Both the position numbers and the translations under genes were made by a program. Of a DNA stretch of 64,000 nucleotides, positions 7,924-17,057 are shown one piece after another. Location: contig PMHJ01000034.1 of the NCBI GenBank assembly GCA_003158175.1, forward strand, positions 148,025 to 212,024, in the 5' to 3' direction. The notes under the pieces were generated by a model. That model saw only the letters and a list, made by a program, of their open reading frames with translations, had not been told where the DNA came from and did not search any database. Origin of the DNA: Candidatus Cybelea septentrionalis. Lineage in GTDB: Bacteria; Vulcanimicrobiota; Vulcanimicrobiia; Vulcanimicrobiales; Vulcanimicrobiaceae. Positions within the stretch are counted from its first letter, which is position 1; every line of letters begins with the position of its first letter.

Positions 7924-8810
7924 GGGGCGCCCGGCCCGAACGCGACGTTGAAGCGACGATCGAGCGCGGCGGCGTGCTGCATCGCGGCGAGCGCGTTCTC
8001 GTCGCGTGCAGCGGCGGCCCCGATTCGGTGGCCTTAGCGGCAGCCTTACACAGTGCCGCTCCCCGAATGGGCATCGACGTATCGGTCGCGCACGTCAATC
8101 ACGGCGTGCGAAGCTCGGCCCAACAAGACGAGTGCATCGTCCTGCAACTGGCCGCGCAGTTCGGAATGCCGCTCTCCATCAGTAGGCTCCAAAGCCGCAC
8201 GGACGACGAAGCGCGTCTTCGGCTTGCCAGATACCGCGCACTTGCGAACGCCGCAAGCGCACAGCGCTGCTCCGTTATTGCGACCGCTCACCACGCCGAA
8301 GATCAAACGGAAACCGTGTTCCTGGCATTGCTGCGAGGTTCGGGGTTGGCCGGCTTGAGCGGAATGCCGGCGCGCCGCTCGCTTGCACCGGGGTTGGATC
8401 TCGCGCGACCACTATTGGGCGTTACGCCGGAGACCCTTCGAGGTTATTGCCATGCCCGAGCGCTGCCCTATGCCGTCGACCCGACAAACTCCGATGCCGG
8501 GCGGCGACGGAATGCCGTTCGCGAAGCGCTTGCGAAGCTGCGCCCCCTCTTCCCGGCGTTGGATCGCGCCGTCTCGCGCGCGGCCGAGGTAATCGCCGAG
8601 GAGGAGCGCGGCAGCCCGCGAGCACGTCTGCGGCGATCGGTCAGAGAGCACTTCGCGGCGGACGACGATCTGCGCGACCTCGATTTTGCCCACGTCGAGG
8701 CCGCGGTTCGAGCCCTAGAAAGCGGCCGAAGCGGCACCTACTTTATGAAGCCTGGGATCGGGCTGAGGGTCGAAGGCGGCTCCATTTCGGGTATCATAAC
8801 CAGGGAGTAA
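7920..8810 (+). CDS. tilS: tRNA(Ile)-lysidine synthase
   Basis: ATP-dependent PP-loop enzyme that modifies C34 of the tRNA-Ile CAU anticodon to lysidine. The PP-loop CSGGPDSVAL (about residues 30-39), the HVNHGVR motif and the HHAEDQTETVFL motif are all present, as is the RRNAVR segment. At 296 residues it is short: the C-terminal substrate-binding domains of the E. coli-type enzyme are reduced, as in many compact TilS proteins. Start chosen at ATG 7920 (ATGA overlap with smpB). The tilS-ftsH order is the classic conserved pair. Confidence 0.95.
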   Translation: MRGARPERDVEATIERGGVLHRGERVLVACSGGPDSVALAAALHSAAPRMGIDVSVAHVNHGVRSSAQQDECIVLQLAAQFGMPLSISRLQSRTDDEARLRLARYRALANAASAQRCSVIATAHHAEDQTETVFLALLRGSGLAGLSGMPARRSLAPGLDLARPLLGVTPETLRGYCHARALPYAVDPTNSDAGRRRNAVREALAKLRPLFPALDRAVSRAAEVIAEEERGSPRARLRRSVREHFAADDDLRDLDFAHVEAAVRALESGRSGTYFMKPGIGLRVEGGSISGIITRE

Positions 8811-8932
8811 CCGCCTGGGTCCCGCCGGTGCCGAAGCCTTTCGCAATAGGTTACGGTTTGGAGTATCAGGAACTCTAGCGCAATCTTCATACCTAGCCGA
8901 GCTTCGAGAGGGTCAAACGGTCTAACGTCAAC
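8811..8932 (+). other. Untranslated gap between tilS and ftsH
   Basis: 122 nt without a convincing gene. It presumably carries the ftsH promoter or leader, but I see no promoter with two good boxes and no strong Shine-Dalgarno sequence before the ftsH GTG. Confidence 0.4.
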
Positions 8933-10855
8933 GTGAACAAACATCTCCGGTCCATCGTCCTCATCATCCTGGCGGTCATCGCGGTCTTTATCATCGTCGA
9001 GCGCTTCGTAGCGCCGACCGAAGGAGAGACCCACCTTGACTATGGAGCCTTCTATCAGAAGCTCGAAGCGGGTCAGGTCCAATCGTTTCACGCCACCGGC
9101 CTGAGCGCCATCGGCGATCTTTCCAACGGAACCAAATATTCCGTCGCCGTTCCAAACCTAGACCAAACGTTCGTCGACGAAGTCTATCGGAAGGTCAAGA
9201 GCGGAGCTATTAGCTTCGATCAGCAATCGAGCGCGGGGCTACTCACCAGCCTGATGACGCTCGGACCGCTGGCGATTACCGTGCTGCTGCTCTTTTTCAT
9301 CTTGCGCCAAGCGCAGAGCGGCGGAAGCCAAGCGCTTTCATTTGGCCGCTCGCGTGCGAAGATGCTTTCCGAGAACCGTCCGAAAGTGACTTTCGCCGAC
9401 GTAGCCGGCGTCGATGAAGCCAAAGAAGAGTTGGCGGAGATTGTCGACTTCCTCAAGTATCCCAAGAAGTATCAGTCGCTGGGCGCGCGGATTCCCAAAG
9501 GCGTCCTCCTGCTGGGACCGCCCGGAACGGGCAAGACGTTGCTCGCGCGAGCGATTGCGGGAGAGGCAGGCGTTCCGTTCCTCTCCATATCGGGTTCCGA
9601 TTTCGTGGAGATGTTCGTGGGCGTCGGTGCCTCTCGCGTGCGCGACCTCTTCGACCAGGCGAAAAAGTCAGCACCGTGCATCGTCTTCATCGACGAAATC
9701 GACGCGGTCGGACGTCAACGCGGAGCGGGCTTAGGCGGCGGCCATGACGAGCGCGAGCAAACGCTCAATCAGCTATTGGTCGAGATGGACGGATTCGATC
9801 AAAACACCGGCGTCATCCTGATCGCCGCTACGAACCGCGCCGACGTCCTCGACCCGGCCCTCTTGCGTCCGGGGCGTTTCGACCGTCAAATCGTCGTCGG
9901 TCGCGCCGACTTCAAGGGAAGAGAGAAGATTCTTGAAGTCCACGCTCGCAACAAACCGCTGGGCCGCGAAGTTTCGCTTGAAACGCTCGCCAAACGAACG
10001 CCGGGTTTCTCCGGCGCCGATCTCGAGAATTTGCTCAACGAAGCCGCGCTGCTGGCGGCGCGCCGAAACAAGAACGTTATCGAGATGATCGACTGCGACG
10101 AAGCGATCGATCGCGTCATGGTGGGTCCGGAGCGCAAGTCGGTCGTCATGTCGCAAAAGAGCAAGAACATCGCTGCCTACCATGAGTCCGGGCACGCCAT
10201 CGTAGGTGGAATGCTCGATAAATCGGATCCCATCCACAAGGTAACGATCATTCCACGAGGTATGGCGCTTGGCTTGACGTGGTCGCTCCCGGAGGACGAC
10301 CGCTATCAAGTCACCCGTGAAGAACTGATCGCGCAAATTACGATGGCATTAGGTGGCCGGCTCGCAGAAGAAATCGAGTTTGGCGACGTAACGACGGGTG
10401 CGAGCAACGACTTCGAAAAGGCGACCGAGCTGGCGCGCCGGATGGTCACGCAATACGGGATGAGCGAGTTGGGCCCGATCCAGTACGGACGCGGAGCGCA
10501 CCAAGTCTTCCTTGGCCGCGATATCGGCGAGGAGCGCAACTATTCCGAGGAAGTAGCCAGCAAGATCGATTCCGAGGTCCGCAAGATCATCGAGTCGTCC
10601 TACGAGAACGGTAAGCGCATTCTCACCGAAAACTGGAGTAAAGTCGAGCGTATGGTAGCGTCATTGCTGGAGTACGAAACCGTAGAAGCCGAGGAAGTCA
10701 GGTCCATCCTCGACGGCCGGCCCTACGATCGAGTGCGCGACGTGGAGGTGGCTGCGGCGCCCGACGGGCAGACCGAACGCTCTGCGACCGACGAAGCCAA
10801 ACGGGCCGAAAAGCCCACGCGCTTTCCGCCCAAAATTTCTCCGGAACCCGCGTGA
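8933..10855 (+). CDS. ftsH: ATP-dependent zinc metalloprotease FtsH
   Basis: Membrane-bound AAA protease for quality control of membrane and regulatory proteins. Order: transmembrane segment about 6-24, a periplasmic domain to about residue 100, second transmembrane segment about 105-124, AAA module with Walker A GPPGTGKT (195-202), Walker B IVFIDEID, the SRH region [19 protein letters not shown], and the zinc motif HESGH (417-421). The 640-residue length is normal; the C-terminal tail is Pro/Lys-rich. GTG start. The stop overlaps the next gene (GTGA), so two M16-like exported proteins are translationally coupled to ftsH. Confidence 0.98.
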   Translation: MNKHLRSIVLIILAVIAVFIIVERFVAPTEGETHLDYGAFYQKLEAGQVQSFHATGLSAIGDLSNGTKYSVAVPNLDQTFVDEVYRKVKSGAISFDQQSSAGLLTSLMTLGPLAITVLLLFFILRQAQSGGSQALSFGRSRAKMLSENRPKVTFADVAGVDEAKEELAEIVDFLKYPKKYQSLGARIPKGVLLLGPPGTGKTLLARAIAGEAGVPFLSISGSDFVEMFVGVGASRVRDLFDQAKKSAPCIVFIDEIDAVGRQRGAGLGGGHDEREQTLNQLLVEMDGFDQNTGVILIAATNRADVLDPALLRPGRFDRQIVVGRADFKGREKILEVHARNKPLGREVSLETLAKRTPGFSGADLENLLNEAALLAARRNKNVIEMIDCDEAIDRVMVGPERKSVVMSQKSKNIAAYHESGHAIVGGMLDKSDPIHKVTIIPRGMALGLTWSLPEDDRYQVTREELIAQITMALGGRLAEEIEFGDVTTGASNDFEKATELARRMVTQYGMSELGPIQYGRGAHQVFLGRDIGEERNYSEEVASKIDSEVRKIIESSYENGKRILTENWSKVERMVASLLEYETVEAEEVRSILDGRPYDRVRDVEVAAAPDGQTERSATDEAKRAEKPTRFPPKISPEPA

Positions 10856-12150
10856 CGTTGCGCGCGCTTCTCTTCTCCGTGGCGCTCGGTGCCGCGTCGC
10901 TCGTTCCTGCGGGCAATGCCGCGGCCGAATCCGCGCTGCAGCAAACCGGCGCGCTGCCGCGTGGCGGCACGTACGTCCTCTCTCCGGATTCGACGGTTGC
11001 CTCGGCAGCCATCGGCCTTTGGTTTCGCGCGCCTGGAGCCGGCTACGACAACTCCACGCCCGGCATTGCCGATCTCGCGGCGACGGCCGCCGCGGTTGCG
11101 CCGCTGGCCAGTGGAAAGTCGCTGTTCGCGCTCGTGCATAGCGTCGGCGGAGAGCTGAACGTCGAAGTCTATCCGGATATCGTCGGCATCGCGGTTGTCG
11201 TTCCGGCATCCGCCGCGCGCCGCGTCGTCGCTGCCATCACGGCCGCCTATTACGCTCCGGCCGTCGATGAGGTTGCGGTGAAAACCGCGCGAGCAAATGC
11301 TGCGGTTCTCGGCGTGCAGCAGCGCTACGAGACCGACGCGACGCTGCACGATCTTCTCTTCAAGCAGATCTTTGCAGGCGGCCCGGCACACTACCCGCCG
11401 CTGCCGACCTCCGTGGCGCAGATCACGAGCCTTTCGACCGCACAGATCAGTGATTTTGCCAAGCGCGCCTTTCGCTCCGAAAACTCAATACTCGCCCTGA
11501 CCGGAAACGTCGATCTTTCAAGCCTCACCGCGGTTACGGACGGAAGCGGCGCGGGGCGCATGGATCCACCCTACGACTCGACGCTGGCCGCGGTCCCTGC
11601 TTCAGCGACGGCTTTGGGGTTCGTCGGCGGCATCGGACTGGCGTGGATCGGCCCTCCCATTACCGACGAGAAAGCTGCGACCGCATTGGATTTCATCGCC
11701 GATTACCTTTTCCGCGATGAGACGGGGGTCGTTCCGAAGGCACTCGACCAGGTCGGAAATCAAGCGTTGGTCGTTGGTCAGTTCATCACGATGCACGATC
11801 CCGGTGTTATGGTGGTAACGATCGGAGGCGATCATGCCGACCAGGCGCGCGAGCGCGTACTCGCCGCGCTCTCCGCGATGCAAACCCCGCTGGACGCGCG
11901 CACTTTCAATGCAGCTCGCGAAGCGTTCCTCTATCACATTGCTTCGGATACGGAGACGCCGCAGGAACGGGCCGACAATCTCGGCTGGTACGGCGTCGAA
12001 GGCGACCCGGCGTATGCCCCCGGCATTGTTGACGGAACCTACGCCCGTTCGGTCCGCGCGCTCGATCCAGCCTATATAGCCGACGTCGTAAAGCACTATT
12101 TGGCAACACCGGTTGTCGTCACCATGCAAGCGAAGGAGTCGTCGCAGTGA
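10852..12150 (+). CDS. Exported M16-peptidase-like protein without active site (first of pair)
   Basis: A 432-residue protein with a signal peptide (LRALLFSVALGAASLVPAGNAAAES). The fold of M16 (pitrilysin/insulinase) peptidases is suggested by the N-terminal domain pattern, where GIADLAATAAAVAP stands in the place of the zinc-binding G-[IL]-AH-xx-EH signature, and by the C-terminal domain with PPITDEKAATALDFIADYLF. The HxxEH zinc ligands are absent, so it is probably non-catalytic. Neighbouring M16 pairs often consist of an active and an inactive subunit, but here the partner lacks the motif too. GTG start overlapping ftsH; GTGA overlap with the second copy. Confidence 0.7.
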   Translation: MTLRALLFSVALGAASLVPAGNAAAESALQQTGALPRGGTYVLSPDSTVASAAIGLWFRAPGAGYDNSTPGIADLAATAAAVAPLASGKSLFALVHSVGGELNVEVYPDIVGIAVVVPASAARRVVAAITAAYYAPAVDEVAVKTARANAAVLGVQQRYETDATLHDLLFKQIFAGGPAHYPPLPTSVAQITSLSTAQISDFAKRAFRSENSILALTGNVDLSSLTAVTDGSGAGRMDPPYDSTLAAVPASATALGFVGGIGLAWIGPPITDEKAATALDFIADYLFRDETGVVPKALDQVGNQALVVGQFITMHDPGVMVVTIGGDHADQARERVLAALSAMQTPLDARTFNAAREAFLYHIASDTETPQERADNLGWYGVEGDPAYAPGIVDGTYARSVRALDPAYIADVVKHYLATPVVVTMQAKESSQ

Positions 12151-13511
12151 ATCTCGCGCGTTGTGGTGGGGCGGTGCTGACGTTCGCGCTGCTGCCGATA
12201 ACCGTGCTCGGCGCCGCTCCGGCGGTTCCGCCGCCGAGCAGCGATACGGTCGCGGGCACGACGGTACTTCAGCAGCTCGATTCGGCCGCCTCGCTCGCCG
12301 GCGTGACGTTGGTCGTGCGCGCGGGCCTCGATCGGCAGACCATGAAGCAGAACGGCCTGGCCGCGCTCGTCGCGGAGACGATCATGAAAACGCCGGTCGC
12401 CCTTCCCTTCGACTCCGCTCAGGGCAAGCTGGCTCAGGGTGACATGCCCTCGATGCCGCTGGAAGATGCGGTCGCCGCTCGTGGCGGCTCCGTACGCTTC
12501 ACGGTTGACCCGGGAGATGTTCGCTTCTATGCCGAGGCGCTGTCCGACGACGCCCCGGCGGTGCTCGAGCTCTTACGTGCAGCGATCGCGGCGCCGGACT
12601 TCTCTTCCGCGACCGTGCGGGCGGCGCGAACCGCGCTGACTCAGGAGATTGCTGCGAGCCAGCAAGTCGCGTTGCAAGTCGGCTTGGACATGCTCAACGC
12701 GGTCTCGTCGCCGCAGGCCAATGCGGGGCTACCCGAACTCGGCACGCCTGCCTCGCTTTCGGATCTCTTTCCCGCAGATGCTTCGGCATTTTACCGCGCA
12801 TACTATCGTCGCGGTGGTGTCTTGGTAAGCGCCGCCGGAAGGCTGGACGCGCTCTCGCCGGCCGCGCTCTCCGCTCTCGCCGGTGCACTGCCGTCCGGGA
12901 CCACGTTGCCGGTCACCGTGCACGTGGCCGCCCTGCGAGGAACGACGCGCGAAATCGTGGCGCACCGGGACATTTCGTCACCGTGGCTGATCGCGCAATA
13001 CCCGGCCCCCAGCGTGGACGGTAGAGATTTCGGACCGATGCTCGTTCTCGCCGCGTTCCTTCGCCGGACGATCTCGGACATCGCACAGGTTCCGGGAGTC
13101 GTGTCGCCGACGTTTGCGTCACGTTCCGTGGGCGCCGTGTACGTCTACGATCGCGTTCCCTCCAGCTTGGTTATTTACGTCAATGGCGGCCTGATCGGCA
13201 ATCCGAGCCGGACCTTCGCGACGGCCCTCTCGGTCGTCAACGTGCTCGCGGCTACGACGCTGCAAGGATCCATCGAAGAGTTCAAAGCCGCGGCAGCGGG
13301 CGATTTCGCAAGTAACGCGACGACGCTCGAAACGCGAACGTGGCTGGCTGCGGTCTTTTCGCGTGAAAGTGCTTCGCCGGATTTCATCAACCGCGCCCTA
13401 GGGGCGATCTCCGCCACGACGCCGGCCGACGTGCAGCGGGTCGCGCGCACCTATCTCGGCAATCCGACGATTGCGCTGGTTCTGCCCCGCGGCTCTAACA
13501 TCCAAGACTAA
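12147..13511 (+). CDS. Exported M16-peptidase-like protein without active site (second of pair)
   Basis: A 454-residue protein with a signal peptide (ALLPITVLGAAPA) and M16-type two-domain organisation. The zinc-binding helix is replaced by NGLAALVAETIMKTP, with no HxxEH. Right after that helix sits PFDSAQGKLAQGDM, which is encoded by a copy of the dispersed palindromic repeat (12405-12446) inserted in frame, so the loop after the former active-site helix has been lengthened without breaking the gene. GTG start overlapping the first copy. The stop codon lies in the 5' arm of a long hairpin. Likely works with its partner in the periplasm; function unknown. Confidence 0.7.
   Translation: MNLARCGGAVLTFALLPITVLGAAPAVPPPSSDTVAGTTVLQQLDSAASLAGVTLVVRAGLDRQTMKQNGLAALVAETIMKTPVALPFDSAQGKLAQGDMPSMPLEDAVAARGGSVRFTVDPGDVRFYAEALSDDAPAVLELLRAAIAAPDFSSATVRAARTALTQEIAASQQVALQVGLDMLNAVSSPQANAGLPELGTPASLSDLFPADASAFYRAYYRRGGVLVSAAGRLDALSPAALSALAGALPSGTTLPVTVHVAALRGTTREIVAHRDISSPWLIAQYPAPSVDGRDFGPMLVLAAFLRRTISDIAQVPGVVSPTFASRSVGAVYVYDRVPSSLVIYVNGGLIGNPSRTFATALSVVNVLAATTLQGSIEEFKAAAAGDFASNATTLETRTWLAAVFSRESASPDFINRALGAISATTPADVQRVARTYLGNPTIALVLPRGSNIQD
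12405..12446. repeat. Dispersed palindromic repeat, copy B, inside a gene
   Basis: CCCTTCGACTCCGCTCAGGG followed by a partial second unit (GGCTCAGGGTGACATG). It is the same family as 6286-6314 and 30772-30813. It lies in frame inside the second M16-like gene and encodes FDSAQGKLAQGDM. Confidence 0.75.
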
Positions 13512-13613
13512 ACCAGGCTTGATTCAGTCCATGCCGTTGTTGCCAAAAGGCTCATGTGCAAAGCACACTTCTCCTTTCGGCGCATAGGCGTGGACTGAAT
13601 CAAGCCTGATTTA
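13509..13613. repeat. Long intergenic hairpin, 27-bp arms
   Basis: Arms 13509-13535 and 13587-13613 are inverted repeats of 27 nt with two mismatches, both compatible with G-U pairs. The 51-nt loop contains a second nested inverted repeat (GCCAAAAGG with CCTTTCGGC, then GTGC-AAA-GCAC). The 5' arm includes the stop codon of the second M16-like gene and the 3' arm ends just before the ATG at 13617. There is no T-run, so it is not a standard intrinsic terminator; it may end or protect transcripts, or be a mobile hairpin element. Compare 23428-23552. Confidence 0.8.
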
Positions 13614-13616
13614 ACG

Positions 13617-14726
13617 ATGAAGGTAGCCCTGGTTCATGACTACTTAAATCAGCGAGGGGGTGCGGAGCGAGTCTTTGCGCATATTGCGCGGGCGTGGCCC
13701 GACGCGCCGATCTATACGGCCCTCTACGACGAACGCATCGCGGGAAGCGAGTTCCCCGCCGCGCGCGTGCGCCGCTCGTATCTCGCGCGGATTCCCCTCG
13801 CTAACCGTTACTTTCGCGCGCTGGCGCCGTTCTATCCGCGCGCCTTCGAAACGTTCGATCTCCGCGCCTACGATGCAATCGTAAGCTCGACGACCTCGTG
13901 GGCGAAGGGCGTGCGCTTTCCACCCAGCTCGATCCACGTTTGTTACGTCAACACCGTTAGTCGCTTTCTATTTGCCTACGACGAGTACGTTGCCGGGATG
14001 ATCCCAACGCGTCTCGTGCGCCCGCTCGTCGATCGGCTCGTCGCCTGGGACCGCGCCGCCGCGATGCACCCGACGCGATTGATCGCAAACTCGCGCAACG
14101 TCGCGGCGCGCATCCGCAAGTACTACGGCCGCGATGCCGACGTTCTGCATTGCCCCGTCGACATCGATCGCTTCGGCGTCGGACGCGGCAACGGGGACTA
14201 TTTCATCGTTGCCTCGCGCTTACTGCCTTACAAGCGCATCGACCTCGCAATTCGCGCCGCATCCCTCGCCGGCGTGCGACTGCTGATCGCCGGCACTGGC
14301 CCCGCGGAAGCATCCCTGCGGACGATGGCCAAAGGTACGACGACAACCATGCTCGGTTACGTATCGGACGTTCGGCTCAACGAGCTGCTCCGAAACGCGC
14401 GCGCGGCGATCGTTCCCGGTGAGGAAGACTTCGGACTCGTTCCGCTCGAAGCGGCGGCGGCCGGACGGCCAACGATCGCCTACCGCGGCGGCGGCGCGCT
14501 CGAAACGATCGTCGAAGGAGATACCGGAGCCTTCTTCGACGACGCGAATGCAGAATCGCTCGCCGGCGCTCTTCGAACGTTCGATGTCTCGCACTTCGAT
14601 CCACAGCATCTCCGCAAACACGCGGAAAAGTTCGCGCCTTCGCAGTTCGTCGAACGCTTGCACTGCATCGTCGCGCAAGTCTACCGCGAGAAACGCGAAG
14701 ACGGCGGCGGCGACGTCGAGACTTAG
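13617..14726 (+). CDS. Glycosyltransferase family 4 protein
   Basis: A 369-residue retaining glycosyltransferase of the GT-B fold. N-terminal LVHDYLNQRGGAERVFA is the acceptor-domain start common in WbaZ/mannosyltransferase-type proteins; the C-terminal nucleotide-sugar domain has VASRLLPYKRIDLAIRAA, IAGTGP, and the PGEEDFGLVPLEAAAAGRP segment with the conserved E-x7-E. It probably adds a sugar to a lipid-linked glycan on the cytoplasmic side of the membrane. The next two genes (membrane protein and GT9-like protein) follow closely, suggesting a small surface-glycan cluster. Confidence 0.88.
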   Translation: MKVALVHDYLNQRGGAERVFAHIARAWPDAPIYTALYDERIAGSEFPAARVRRSYLARIPLANRYFRALAPFYPRAFETFDLRAYDAIVSSTTSWAKGVRFPPSSIHVCYVNTVSRFLFAYDEYVAGMIPTRLVRPLVDRLVAWDRAAAMHPTRLIANSRNVAARIRKYYGRDADVLHCPVDIDRFGVGRGNGDYFIVASRLLPYKRIDLAIRAASLAGVRLLIAGTGPAEASLRTMAKGTTTTMLGYVSDVRLNELLRNARAAIVPGEEDFGLVPLEAAAAGRPTIAYRGGGALETIVEGDTGAFFDDANAESLAGALRTFDVSHFDPQHLRKHAEKFAPSQFVERLHCIVAQVYREKREDGGGDVET

Positions 14727-14730
14727 GCGC

Positions 14731-15963
14731 ATGAGAACGACCTACGTGGCCGTCGTAGTCTACGCTTTGGTCTACATCGCGCTCGACTTGAACAAGCTGT
14801 ATGCGTTGCGATACGGCGCCGATCTCGGAACGTACCTGCAGACGTTCGTTAACCTGCAACATGGCTCGTCGTGGAACTTTGGAGAGTGGAAGCCGCATTT
14901 TGCGGTGCACGATTCGTGGGTGCTCGTCGCGCTCGTTCCGCTGATCGCGCTGTTGCCGCGTGCGGAGACGCTGGTCGTGGTGCAAGTCGTTGCGGTTGCG
15001 GCAGCGGCGATTCCGCTCGCGCTGCTGGCTCGCGAGATTGGAGTTAGCGCACGAGCGGCGAACCTGCTCGGCATCGCATATCTCCTGTCGCCGGCGACGC
15101 AGGGGCTCGGCTACGATAACTTTTCCGAGAACGTCTTCGTGCCGGTGCTGGCTTTGTGGGGCGGACTTTTCGCGCGCAAGCGACTGCTCTGGCCAACGCT
15201 CGCGGCGGGTGCCCTGCTGGCCGGTCTCAAGGAGGACGAGGTTCTCTTCGTGCTCTGGTTCGGGGCGGCATGCGCGCTGTGCTGGGATCGTCGGATCGGA
15301 CTGGGGCTCGTTCTCATCGCAGCATCGATCGGAGCGGTTTTCCTAGGGGTCGAGCATCTCGGAGGCGCGCATCCGAACGTCCCGCCGTATGGCTTACGAG
15401 TCTTCGATGTCGCCGGTAAGCTCGGCCTCGTCGCGCTGCTGCTCGCACCCTTCGCTCTCGCTCCGCTTGCGATCGGGCGCCGGCTGCTGCTCGGCACGCC
15501 GTTGCTTGCCGAGATCGTTTTCATGCAGCCCTGGAACTACGAGCCGAGCCGGTTGGGATCGCATTATGTCGCGCCGCTCCTGGCGGGCACCGCGATCGCC
15601 GCGGCATTCGGGCTTCGACGCGTTCCCGGATTCGTGCGAGCCATGGTGCCTTGTGCCCTCGTCGTGACGCTGCTCTTTAACGACACGGTACTGCATCTGG
15701 GACGTTGGCCGTATATTGTCGACTGGAATGCGTACGCACGCGCCGTCGCGTTACGAGATAGCGGGCAGGCGGCGTTGCTGTCGCGACGCGATGAAGGCGT
15801 GTGGGCCGTCTCGGCGGCCAATCCGAACGTGCGTCTCGATCCGCGGCCAGATCCGAAGTTCGGCGGATGTCCGGCTTACGACACGAATGCGGGCACGTTC
15901 TTTGCAAGCCTCCGGGGGCGTGCGCCGGCCCGTCTCTGCGGGGGGGTACCGGTAAAGCCGTGA
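14731..15963 (+). CDS. DUF2079 polytopic membrane protein
   Basis: A 410-residue membrane protein with about nine to eleven hydrophobic segments. The N-terminal YIALDLNKLYALRYGADLGTY and a following NLQHGSSWN loop fit DUF2079, a family with the GT-C (dolichol-phosphate-mannose glycosyltransferase-like) layout, including acidic residues in the first loop. The soluble C-terminus (about residues 340-410) is short. A sugar-transfer role from a lipid carrier is suggested by the fold and the flanking glycosyltransferases. I start at ATG 14731, 5 nt after the previous stop; the frame is open further upstream, but that is inside the previous gene. Confidence 0.78.
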   Translation: MRTTYVAVVVYALVYIALDLNKLYALRYGADLGTYLQTFVNLQHGSSWNFGEWKPHFAVHDSWVLVALVPLIALLPRAETLVVVQVVAVAAAAIPLALLAREIGVSARAANLLGIAYLLSPATQGLGYDNFSENVFVPVLALWGGLFARKRLLWPTLAAGALLAGLKEDEVLFVLWFGAACALCWDRRIGLGLVLIAASIGAVFLGVEHLGGAHPNVPPYGLRVFDVAGKLGLVALLLAPFALAPLAIGRRLLLGTPLLAEIVFMQPWNYEPSRLGSHYVAPLLAGTAIAAAFGLRRVPGFVRAMVPCALVVTLLFNDTVLHLGRWPYIVDWNAYARAVALRDSGQAALLSRRDEGVWAVSAANPNVRLDPRPDPKFGGCPAYDTNAGTFFASLRGRAPARLCGGVPVKP

Positions 15964-17057
15964 CGATCTCGACCTACGGCCCGATCCGCGCGCTGCGCGA
16001 GGATCGCAGACGCTTTGCCGAGTTGCGTGAAAGACGCATCCTCATCTATTGGCCGCACGGGTTGGGCGATTGGGTTCACTTCGGTTACGTGGCTCCGCTG
16101 CTGGACGATTCGAACGCGTACGCGATCACGCGTTTCGGCGACGATTACGTCAGCGTACTGGAGGGAAGCCCGCTCGTGCGGGCGCTCTTCAGCGGCGTGC
16201 GTGCACCGGCCGACGGCGCCGAGCTTGGCGCGGCGCATCTCGGTCTGAGCTTGCGGGAGTGCGGCGGCAAGGACGTACGCCTGAAAATCCCATCCCCGCT
16301 TGCGCGAGGCGTCTCGGAGTTCGCGCCGGACTCTCTTCTGTGGACCGACTATCCGGAAACGGAGGGACGCACGGCCTATCCGTTTCACACCAAAGCGCGC
16401 AATCTAGCTCGACTGCTCGTGCGCCCGGAGCTGCTTGCGAGTTTCGATCTCTCCCGGCCGCTGCGATCGGCGGTCGACTTTGCGGCGCCGGAGGCGACGC
16501 AGCGACGCGTTGACGAACGGTTGGCTCGCGTGCTTCCAAAAGGTAAGCGGCTCTGCGTGATCTCGAGGGCCGGCGTAACGGCCGCTCGCAAGAATTGGGG
16601 AGACGGAAGCGAGGCGCGCGCCTTCGTCGCCGCTTTGCGCAGAGGCGTTTCCGATTGGATCATCATTTCGATGGAAGACGAAGACCTTGGCGAAAACGTC
16701 GTTGGATTTCGCAGTCTCTTCGACGAACTCGACGAGCCCTTCGCGAGGCTCTTCAAAGCGTTGGCGGCTCGCATCGATCTCTTCGTCGGAGTCCCGGCCG
16801 GCCCGCTGCATTTCATCCTGGCGCGCGGCGGCGTCCCCGCGATTGGCTTGTGGGTCGCGCACCATCCCGATTGGTACGACGAGCCCAATCCCAACGCAAT
16901 TCACATCGTCGGTCGTTACGTGCGCGATCGAGGATTCGATCGCCGCGTTGCGACGACGAGCAAGCCGCCGTCGCTGCGCCACCGGTTGTGCTACCTGGAT
17001 ATCCTGACGATCGATGCGGAGCCGGTGCTCGACGCGACGCGAAGCCTTATTGCGTGA
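15960..17057 (+). CDS. GT9-like (heptosyltransferase-type) glycosyltransferase
   Basis: A 365-residue protein resembling the heptosyltransferase family: LIYWPHGLGDWVHFGYVAPLL is the N-terminal GxGD-type loop, and GVPAGPLHFILARGGVPAIGLW corresponds to the DSGPMHLA region that binds the sugar nucleotide. The canonical Asp before GP is replaced (GVPAGP). The C-terminus has a HHPDW motif. It probably transfers a sugar in cell-surface glycan synthesis. GTG start with GTGA overlap; its 3' end overlaps the convergent CPBP gene by 11 nt. The acceptor cannot be deduced. Confidence 0.7.
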   Translation: MTISTYGPIRALREDRRRFAELRERRILIYWPHGLGDWVHFGYVAPLLDDSNAYAITRFGDDYVSVLEGSPLVRALFSGVRAPADGAELGAAHLGLSLRECGGKDVRLKIPSPLARGVSEFAPDSLLWTDYPETEGRTAYPFHTKARNLARLLVRPELLASFDLSRPLRSAVDFAAPEATQRRVDERLARVLPKGKRLCVISRAGVTAARKNWGDGSEARAFVAALRRGVSDWIIISMEDEDLGENVVGFRSLFDELDEPFARLFKALAARIDLFVGVPAGPLHFILARGGVPAIGLWVAHHPDWYDEPNPNAIHIVGRYVRDRGFDRRVATTSKPPSLRHRLCYLDILTIDAEPVLDATRSLIA

